DNA from: Cochliopodium minus
Taxonomy: Eukaryota; Discosea; Himatismenida; Cochliopodiidae
NCBI GenBank assembly: GCA_024220525.1
Contig: JAMYWO010000530.1
Coordinates: forward strand, 1 to 19,883
Length of the DNA: 19,883 bases
Reading direction: 5' to 3'
Part shown: positions 12,145 through 19,380 of the stretch, one piece after another
How the letters are laid out: each line of letters starts with the position of its first letter
Numbering within the stretch: position 1 is the first letter of the stretch
Notes under the pieces: model-generated
Told to the model about the DNA's origin: nothing
Seen by the model: only the letters and a program-made list of their open reading frames with translations
The model's database searches: none
Position numbers and translations under genes: made by a program

Positions 12145-14551
12145 GTTATTATTATTAATATTATCATTATTATTATTATTTATATTGTTATTATTATCTT
12201 TTATATATTGAAGAAGGGGGTGTGGAAGTAGCAAGAAAGGGAGGCGAAGATTATTTTCAAAACAAAAATTTATTTCTTTTTTATTAAAATCTATTATCAT
12301 TCCTATATCTTTTGCTTCTTTCAATTCTTTCCATATTTCTGAACTCTTTTCTCATAAAATAAATAAATTTAAACAATCAAAATCATCAAATAAAAGAAAA
12401 TTACATAAATAAATATTAAAATAAAAATAAAAATAAAAATAAAAATAAACCAAATATTAAAATAAAAATTAAAATAAAATTGAATAAATAATGATATAAT
12501 TTGTTATTATATTATTAAATCTTGAATTTTTTACTTCTTCAGCAAGTTTGTATCCTTCATCTGAAATGGTCAATCCATTTGGTCCTTGATATTAGAAAAA
12601 ACGTAATTTTAATAATATGAATAAACAACTAAAAATAATGTTATTTAAATGAAAGTAAATATTATTAATTAAATGTTATTTAAATGAAAGTAAATATTGA
12701 AATCAATTAATAAATATTATTAAGTAAATATTATTTAAATGAAAGTAAACATTTAAATCAATTCATAAATATTATTAAATGAATTTATAAATTATAAATT
12801 AAATATTTAAATGAATTTATAAATTATAAATTAAATATTTAAATGAAAGGATTATAAATGGTTTCTTAGGAATAGATTTACCTATAGCCCATATCCCCTC
12901 TAAATTTCTAGGACAACTATCCAAATCCAATTTTCCCTTCTTGCACACTCCAATGAAAAGATTCTCGTTCTTTTTTTTGTGGATAGAATAAATATTAAAT
13001 AATAATAATAACATACAAAAGAAAAAGAATAATAAAATAATAATAATAATGAAATAAATGACAAAAGAATAATAATAAATAATAATGTATTAAAATAAAA
13101 ATAATAATAATAATTATAAAATAAATAAATAAAAATCAAGAATAATAAAATAATAATAATAATAATAATAATAAAATAAATAAATAACAAAAGAATAAAT
13201 AATGAATACTTACAACTTTGTCTAAATGAAATTCAATATAATGAACACCTTTGTAGAATGATTGTTCAGATATGACAGATCTCATTCTTAATCCATCTTT
13301 TTTTTAAAAAAAAAAAGGGTTAAAAAAAAGTAATTTTATTTTATTATTATCATTATATTTTAGAGTTATTTATTAACAAATAGTTTTTTGTTTTTTTGTT
13401 TTAGTTTTCTTGTTTTTGTTTTTATTAAATTTTGAAAAAAAATACTGATTATGAAAGACTTTTTGTTATTGCTTATGCTCAAAAAAGAGTGATTGGCTTT
13501 ATGTGTGTTATCCCAAAAAACATCAGCATTTCCTTTTTTCTCTGTTTTTTCAGAAAGAGGAAAAGATTTTCTAACAATTTTTCTTAAAACAATCAAAACG
13601 TGTTTATTGAATGTTTCTGCAAAATAATCACTTCTCACTTTTTCTCTTGGTACTAATTCTTCTTTCAGTCCTTCTTTTATTATTTCAAAATCTTTTTCTG
13701 TGAATCTTGCCAACACCAATTCTTTCAATTCTATTTCTTTTACGTATTTCTTTAATCTTTTTTATTTAAAAAGACAAAAATAAAGTAAATTTGAAAATTA
13801 ATTGATTTTTTTTTCATTAATTAAAAGAAAAAAATCTTGATTTTTTACTCTTCAAAGAAAATCTCATAATCAACATATAATTGGTATTTAAAATTATTCA
13901 TCCAAAACAATTTTGCTAAATAAATGAAAACAAATAAGAGATAAAATCTATTTTTTTCTTAATTTTGATTTTTTACCATCATTATTTGTTGATAAAAAGT
14001 AATTCTCATTTATTTTTTCAATTTGTTCTTTATCCATTGATATTGTGGACTCTTCATCAGCTGAATCGAGTATTTCTTTTATTTTTTGTTCTATTTCCTT
14101 TTCTTCAAAGAAAGATACAAATGGTTGCAACCTTACTTTATCTTCAACTTCCAATGTTGTTATAAAAAAATTTTTGAAATAATTTTCTTGATCGATTGTG
14201 ATCCTTTGGGTATTATGAATTAATGTTGAAAAAATTAAATTTATATTTTTATATAAATCAGCTTACTTTTCTTCCTTTTTGAATTTCTCCATAATTCTTA
14301 TCAATATAGTAAGATAATATATCCAAAAATAAATTAAAAAAGGGTAACTTTTCAATCAATTCATCTAAATCAGCAACCAATAATCCATCAAAGTTTTTTT
14401 TCCAAAACTCTTTTACTTGGGCATTCTGTATATTATCAATTACCCTATTAGAGAGTACCTTATTCATTTTTTTTATAAATTTATAAATTTGAATGAAAAG
14501 AAATTTGGTTTGTTTTAATAAATTTATTAAAAGAGAAACTTTTTCTTGCAT
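4541..14551 (-). CDS. giant SPRY(x4)-ankyrin-UBR zinc finger protein
   Basis: One gene of about 2,070 codons. Exons: 14551-14267, 14186-13977, 13915-13849, 13756-13446, 13296-13214, 12969-12882, 12584-12535, 12345-11608, 11516-11418, 11255-11022, 10665-10189, 9874-9611, 9455-9264, 9201-8506, 8353-8165, 7949-7461, 7119-6780, 6654-6425, 6196-5982, 5922-5832, 5624-5199, 5103-4822, 4764-4693, 4617-4541. From exon 2 to the stop every phase agrees, except for one missing base near 11915; the exon 1/2 join is one base out of phase. Domains: helical N-terminus (1-290), four SPRY-like beta domains (about 290-530, 560-870, 900-1130, 1260-1515), linker, about eight ankyrin repeats (1682-1960), UBR box (about 2005-2066). 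The likely role is a cytosolic ubiquitin-pathway receptor or N-degron-binding adaptor; this is inferred from domains only. No RING or HECT domain is visible. In-frame TAA lies just before the ATG. Confidence 0.8.
5040..6196 (-). other. ankyrin repeat block (protein domain)
   Basis: About eight repeats with the family pattern, for example ELTPLHVLC, SSTPLHYSI, GYTPLHLCC, GGTPILLAV and SPLYFACQ, each followed by a helix pair and endings such as ENGSDLNSKD, ENGAKVD and KGGADVNVEN. Repeats are 33-38 residues. Exon 5922-5832 (91 nt) encodes almost exactly one repeat. The block lies between the SPRY part and the UBR box and probably binds a protein partner. Confidence 0.9.
6206..6303. repeat. direct repeat of about 40 bp in an intron
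   Basis: The segment with ATTAATGTGTTTTTTAAAAG occurs twice, at about 6206-6247 and 6263-6303. It lies in the intron 6197-6424 of the SPRY-ankyrin-UBR gene, just upstream of the ankyrin exon. Confidence 0.8.
7186..7341. repeat. minisatellite, unit about 20-23 bp, in an intron
   Basis: Three copies of a 23-bp unit containing ATATAACTAAAAGTGAAAT are followed by diverged copies alternating TATGACTAATAGTGAAAT and ATAACTAATAGTGAAAT. The array fills much of the 341-nt intron 7120-7460, the longest I found in this gene. Confidence 0.85.
7739..7822 (-). repeat. poly-Asn tract, fourth SPRY copy
   Basis: AAT/AAC-codon tract in exon 7949-7461, after a short run of SPRY sequence containing VWGIGPN and before a Lys-rich stretch. 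In frame. Confidence 0.85.
8654..9150 (-). repeat. two Asn/Lys-rich tracts, third SPRY copy
   Basis: Imperfect AAT/AAA-codon tracts at about 8654-8810 and 9025-9150 in exon 9201-8506. They flank a more ordinary segment (NPHFHHLLPFHFNY). Both stay in frame. Confidence 0.8.
10937..11002. repeat. 11-bp tandem repeat AAAGAAATAAT, six copies
   Basis: Six perfect copies end 18 bases before the splice donor of exon 11255-11022, inside the intron 10666-11021. The rest of that intron holds imperfect repeats built from TTTAAATAATAAAATAA. Confidence 0.9.
11890..12200 (-). repeat. poly-Asn (AAT)n tract, first SPRY copy
   Basis: Long AAT-codon tract inside exon 12345-11608, between LPFLLLPHPLLQYIKD and the Lys/Glu-rich part before ELFIFVSS. 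The frame breaks at its end: the Asn frame runs into ATA codons and a stop, while the downstream frame has TAA codons upstream. The shift must therefore lie at about 11913-11919, in an A4 run. Confidence 0.85.
12600..12860. repeat. imperfect repeats of an ATTTAAATGAAAGTAAAT unit
   Basis: The intron 12585-12881 holds at least three copies of TTATTTAAATGAAAGTAAA-type sequence, then a duplicated block with ATGAATTTATAAATTATAAA. Noncoding. Confidence 0.7.
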
Positions 14552-14642
14552 TTAAATCACTTCAAACAGTGCAAGATTTTAGTTCCAATGATATTTTCTT
14601 TTTTTTTTCGGAGAATAGATGAAATATTTGAATTAATATTTA
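14552..14642. promoter_or_regulatory. putative shared bidirectional promoter, 91 bp
   Basis: This is the whole gap between two divergent ATG codons (14551 minus, 14643 plus). Both genes must start transcription in or near it. It includes a TTCAAACAGTGCAAG stretch and a T10 run; no known element is recognised. The promoter role is inferred from geometry only. Confidence 0.5.
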
Positions 14643-15491
14643 ATGAGTCATTTTATTTCTAATGAAATTGAAAAAAATGAGTCAATTTTAAACAAAGATG
14701 TTAAAGAATATAAATATAAAAAAAAAAAAAAAAAAATGATAAAATGTTTGGAGAATACAAATCTTATTGAGCAAATAAAAGAATCTCACAAAATAAAAAA
14801 TAATGATGATTCCTTGCAAAAGAATATCCAAAATTTTGAAACTTTATTGAGAAAAATAATCAATCAAATCAAAAATGGAAATAAAAAGCCGAATATCACT
14901 GAAATATTTGCAATCTGCCTCAAACTATGCCACACAAAAAATGGTGGAGACTCACTTTACAATTTATATACAGAAATAATCATGGAAATTATGAATGAAT
15001 TGTTTGTTGTAAAATTTTATTTGAAGAAAAATTAATCTTTTCAACCAATATAATCTCTTTTCAACAGGAAGAGAATTTAGAAGAGAAAAGGCAAAAATAT
15101 ATTGACACTACCAAAGTAATATGGAAAACTGGTTGTTATTTAGAACGGTTCTATCTTTCAACTCAGAAATCGAGTAAGAAAAAAAAAATATATATTTTTA
15201 AAAAAATTTCTAATTCAAAAAATAACTTTAAAATTTAAAGAATTAAAGTTGAGAGAATTCTCCCTAAATTTATGGAATTTCCAAATTTTGACACCTTGGG
15301 AACCAGACATGCACCAACTTTCAAACATTAAATTCAAAGAAAATATTTTAAATTTAATTTTATCTCTTAAACTCTTTCATAAAAAGTACAACATAAAATT
15401 ACCCAAACCTCTTCTATTTAAAATTATAACTAACATTAAAGATGTTGGGAAAAAAGATTCTTTTAAAATAGAAATTAAAGACTATTTTTGA
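14643..15491 (+). CDS. cullin-like protein, N-terminal part only
   Basis: Exons 14643-15008, 15068-15173 and 15241-15491 give 723 nt (240 residues) with matching phases. The middle resembles the first cullin repeat: an LYNLYTEIIMEIMNEL helix, then KRQKYIDTTKVIWKTGCYLERFYL against the family's W-x(n)-YLdR-x-yv, then REFSLNLWNFQIL against the family's sLalWr-x-x-i. A helix follows, with ENILNLILS near the family's LkLIekER. Typical cullins are 700-800 residues; this one stops inside the third helical segment. The later repeats, the RBX-binding cullin-homology domain and the neddylation site are absent. It could bind a cullin adaptor but not build a ligase, or it could be a truncated gene. The first 80 residues are Lys/Asn-rich with no recognised fold. 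The start is the first ATG after the intergenic gap. Confidence 0.65.
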
Positions 15492-15517
15492 AATTTTGTT
15501 TTAATTTTTATTTATTT
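15492..15517. other. 26-bp spacer between convergent genes
   Basis: The cullin-like gene stops with TGA at 15489-15491 and the opposite gene stops with TAA at 15518-15520. The A/T-rich gap must serve both 3' ends, so their untranslated regions probably overlap. Confidence 0.6.
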
Positions 15518-16822
15518 TTATTTTTTTTGAAAAATAAGTTCAAAAAGAAATTGAAAAATTGAATTTGAATCAGAATTTAGATCGATTTCTTTCAAAAAAT
15601 TTCCATTCAAAGAATGTCCTCTAATTTCACTGAGAGATTGAGAAAAGTTGAGAACAACAAAACAATAAAACTTTTTGTTGAGAAAGCATTTTTGATTTCC
15701 TTTTTCACAAGACCTTTTAAATTCTTTCAAATAAAGGTTAAACTGATTGAGAAAAGAAACAGAAAGATCTCCTACTTTTTCTATTTTTTGAGTTTCTTTT
15801 CTTTTCCTTTTCTTTTCTTTTTCGAGATTTGAGATCTTGTTTTGTGACAATTGGAGGGAAGCCAAATCAAAAGTTAATTTTAAAAAAGTAAGATACATTT
15901 CATTTCTTTCTTTTTCGTCTTGAATTTCATTAAGATCATGTTGAAAAACAACATCGTTTTGTTCTAACTGAATAAACTCAACAATAATAAAAGAATCTTT
16001 GTTTTCCAAGAAAATATCAAGTGAAAGAGGAAAAGAATCATCCATATCTTCGTTCATTTTGAAAGGAAGATGTTTTTTGGAGACTTTCCATTCAAAAAAA
16101 GAAGAAAACTCATTGAAAAGATGTTTCAAATAGTTTTTCTTTTCTTTATTGATGGGAGTAAAAGAGAGACCTCTTTCATCAAATGCAGTTTGGAGTATTC
16201 TTTGAAGGGAGTAAGAAGATGGTTCACTCACAAAATTTTTGAAATCTTTTTTTAATGAAGAGAAAAGAGATAACTGAGAGAGATAATGAAAGAAAAGAAG
16301 TTGGGAAAACAAAAATTATTTTCATTCGTTCTCGTGATCAATCCATAATGATACAAGTAAAAAATAATTCCTTTTACTGAATCTTCATTTAAAAAAGCAA
16401 ATGATTCTATCATTTCTTTGTAATCAACATTTTCGTTCAAATTAACTTTGAGTGAATATTTATTCCCATTTTTAATAATTGAGAAACAAAACTTTTCATC
16501 AAACTCACATTTGGTTTCTTTGTATTTTTTTCCATCTTTAATTTGAGGTTCATCTATATTAGAGATTGATATACCCTCGTCATTCTTTGTTTGTCTTGTA
16601 TTCAACAAATTTGTTTCAAATCTCCAAAGAGAATTTTTAAATTTGTTTAATCGAAAATCATTATTTTTCATTTTATTTATTTCCATTCTTTTTTGCCCAT
16701 TTTGAATGTTTGGTATTATTTCTTTCTTTCCGATTTTATCATTTTTGTAAAAAACATTGTTTTTGGTTTTAGGTTTTTTTAAAGGAAGAGAAACATCATT
16801 ATTATTAACATCATTATTGATC

Positions 16823-16869
<47 letters not shown>

Positions 16870-16891
16870 ATTATTATTAACATTATTATTA

Positions 16892-16953
<62 letters not shown>

Positions 16954-19144
16954 ATTATTATTATTACTATTATTATTATTGTTATTATTATTAATATTAT
17001 TATTATTTTCCATTTTAAATGAAAGAGATTCAATACTAATATTATTTTCATTATTAATAATATTTTCTATTTTAAAAGAATTATTTTTATTTTCAGAAAT
17101 GAAAAGGAAATTTCTTTTGTTTAAATTATGAAAGTTAGAAATGTGAAAACATTTAAGAAGAGATAACAAAACAAAATGAAAGGAAACACAATATTCTGAA
17201 AGATTTTTAACCAAAAAAAAAGGGAAAAGATGATTGTTTGGAAAAAATCTTTCTAATCTTTTTTCTTTCTCCATTTCTTCTCCTTTCTTTTTCAATATTT
17301 CATCTCTGTACAAATTATTTTCATAACATTGCAACGCATTAAATAAATTGATTGATAGAGAAGGATGATAAACACTTTTTTCACTATTTCCAAAAAGATA
17401 TCCATTGAAACTTTTTTTGGTCATTTTCAACACATTTTCTTCTTTTTCTTTTAAATCCAACTCTTTCAAAGCTTTTCTTATCTCTTCTTCTGTAAATCCA
17501 AAAGCAGAAGAAAAAATAGGAGAAGAGTTTACATTTATAATTTTCATAGTTTCATTTTTCTCAATTTGATCAAATTTAAACTTTTCAAAAGGAAAAATAC
17601 CCGTAATGACATATTTTGTTTTGAATTTTTTGGTGAGATATTTTATATTTTTGAAAAGTAAATTCATTTTCTCAGAAATAAGAGTGACAATAAAAAAATG
17701 AATTTTCTTCATTTCATCTTCTTCCAAAAAAATGAAACCATTTTCCAAATCCCTGTAAAAATAGTCGTAATCATGAATCACAAATAAAACTTTTAATTTT
17801 TTAATGTCTCTGCAAACTTTACAAATCTTTTCCAAGTATTCCAAAATATCTTTTGTTTCTTCCTTTTCAATTTCAATTTTATTACTTTTACAAAAAAAGT
17901 AAATTGTGCTCTCCAGTTGTTCGTTGAATTCTTTTGTAATTTTTTTTTCAATTTTATATTTGTTTTCCACAAATTTTTCATAGGATAAACAGTTATTGAT
18001 ATTGATCCTAAAATGAAATTTCAAAACAAAATAATTTCCATGATGATCTATTCTTGTTTTTTCAAATTTTTTAGAATCGATTTCTTTTCCCCCAAAATAA
18101 AAATCATATTTTTTTTTATAAAAAAAATCAACAAAAGTTTCAAGAGTAGTGATCATCAATGATTTTCCAAAATTTGTTGGAAAAAATATTCTTATTTCAT
18201 CATATTCTAGCATTTCTGCAATGAATCTCGTTTTATCACAATAATATATGTTATCATCAATTGTTCTTTTATAATGATTATTTGGATAAAATCTAATCTA
18301 TTTTATTGAAAATAATGAATGGGAGGATATGAAATAAATGATGAATGGATTTATACCTCACTTTTCTTTTTAGATAAAGAATCATCCTTTTTTTGTTTTT
18401 GAGAACTAGGATATAATTCTGTTTTTTTTCTTTTTTCAATTTCATATGTTAAGTTGTCTGGTGTTCGATTCTGAGTTCCTGCATCATCCTTTTTTTTTTT
18501 TGTGAATTTAAAATTTTGTTTGTAAAAATGATAAATGATCAATTATAAATTGAATACACTTTACAAAATTTTGATAAATACCGTAGATTCATATATATTA
18601 TGATAATTTTATGATAATTTGAGCTATCAATTAGATATAAAAATCAATTCAAATTAAAAAAAGTAATATTTCTTGATTTTACCATTTTATAGATGATACT
18701 TGTGGATCCTTCAATTTGGATTGGAATAGTTTGATTGCCATTTATATTTTCTATGAAATCATTCCAAGTCTTATCAAGAATAATAGCTATCTCATTTTCA
18801 AAATAAAACAAATTTTGGATTACTATTTCATTATTGCAAAAACTTTTTAACTTCTCCACCATATCCAAAAAAGAAATCAATTTACAATCAAATATTACTT
18901 TAAAATACTTATTGTCTATCTTATAATTTACTTTCAATTCATATTCTTTTTCCATTTTTTTATTCTCAAAATATCTGAAAAAAAATGAATTAAAGATTAT
19001 TTTTAATTTTAAAATGATTTACATTGAAAAATTTTTCATTGTCCTTCTTAAATTTTCCAAATCTTGATTTATTTTCCTAATATGAATGATTACTATTACG
19101 ATAATTTTTGGTTGAAATATTGTTACGTGTTCATAATTATCCAT
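15518..19144 (-). CDS. CR/Crinkler-type protein: beta-grasp header, AAA-ATPase-like, PD-(D/E)XK-like
   Basis: Exons 19144-19023, 18974-18683, 18488-18357 and 18297-15518 join in phase and give about 1,108 residues if one base is missing near 16252-16318. Residues about 48-135 look like a ubiquitin-like/PB1 fold (ELKVNYKI, FENEIAIILDKTWNDF). From about 183 the AAA-ATPase-like family (the one paired with DUF1703 nucleases) is clear: YYCDKTRFIAE, a Walker A variant FPTNFGKS (about 221-228), a Walker B-like FVIHDYD (about 354-360), ITGIFP, FGFTEEEI, NGYLFG and YHPSL. An Asn tract follows, then a winged-helix-like part ending at FCFPN. The C-terminal part has the outline of a PD-(D/E)XK nuclease (SLDIFLEN, IIVEFIQ, FVVLNFS), but Ile replaces the usual ExK lysine. 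CR proteins act as secreted or intracellular conflict effectors in other eukaryotes; the role here is inferred. Confidence 0.8.
16797..17015 (-). repeat. poly-Asn (AAT)n tract in the CR-type gene
   Basis: AAT-codon tract with occasional Val, Ile and Ser codons, in frame. It separates the NTPase part from the region leading into the nuclease-like tail. Confidence 0.9.
18443..18488 (+). other. tRNA-like B-box fragment on the strand opposite a CR exon
   Basis: The plus strand holds TGGTGTTCGATTCTGAG. This contains TTCGATT, which fits the T-loop consensus TTCRANY, and a near match to the polymerase III B box. CAT followed by AAGTTGTC upstream resembles an anticodon-to-variable-loop segment. Read in the gene's direction it yields NRTPDN, a string typical of translated antisense tRNA. 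The T stem does not pair well and I find no 5' half or acceptor stem, so this is at most a relic. Confidence 0.3.
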
Positions 19145-19380
19145 TTTGTGTTTTCAAATTTTTTTTTTTTATATTTTTACTATACCCAAATTTTTTTAAT
19201 TTAATGTTTGCCAATCAAACCAATACCAACACTCCCTTTTTACCTATTTTTGTTTCTCAAAAATGATAGATTCTTAATTAAATTTTTTATTCTTTTTGAT
19301 TGTCTTCATTTAAAAAAATTATGAATTTTTTGAATTCATGTTTGATTAATTTGGATTTTTTTGTTTTTTAAGTCTGGATA
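19145..19380. other. AT-rich upstream region of the CR-type gene
   Basis: No open reading frame and no RNA gene seen. It contains a T12 run and AT-rich sequence ahead of the ATG at 19144, so the promoter probably lies here. No specific element recognised. Confidence 0.4.

Larger units (their letters stand above)
7461..13296 (-). other. four SPRY-like domains with low-complexity inserts
   Basis: Each copy has a GxHYxEF-type strand (GVHYIEF, LHYVEIYL, GIHYIEF, GVHLLEF), an LGVA-type strand (FIGVC, LGIAS, LGVAL, FGVAL), a WAIGG/WGIG motif (IWAIG, VWAVG, VWAIG, VWGIG), a G-hydrophobic-D strand (GMIIDF, GLLLDM, GMIIDM, ITIKID) and, where visible, a last strand such as MITITKY. This matches the SPRY/B30.2 beta sandwich, a common substrate-recognition module. 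Assignment is by motif order, not by search. Loops carry poly-Asn, Ser/Pro/Thr-rich or Glu/Lys-rich inserts, so the domains are much longer than usual. Confidence 0.75.

Noticed and set aside
4541-14551. Many separate small genes instead of one
   Set aside because: Open blocks lack their own start codons, end at GT donors, and join in matching phase through 22 consecutive junctions with domain motifs completed across introns.
15241-15520. Continuation of the cullin into the region beyond 15491
   Set aside because: An in-frame TGA follows, and the sequence beyond is the convergent CR-type gene on the other strand. I found no further cullin-like exon.
16252-16312. A 29-nt intron bridging the two frames of the CR-type gene
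   Set aside because: A GTTATC...AAAAAAAG stretch has the right length modulo three, but it is shorter than any other intron here (at least 46 nt) and less A/T-pure. A one-base error is simpler.
16757-17131. Plus-strand poly-Leu reading frame
   Set aside because: It is the shadow of the poly-Asn tract in the CR-type gene. The same holds for 11924-12211.
18443-18488. A functional tRNA gene
   Set aside because: The T loop fits, but its stem does not pair and no acceptor or D arm is present upstream. Kept only as a possible relic.
18644-18955. Start of the CR-type gene at the ATG at 18955
   Set aside because: An upstream exon (19144-19023) with its own ATG joins in phase through a normal 48-nt intron, so the earlier start is preferred. 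The later ATG stays possible.
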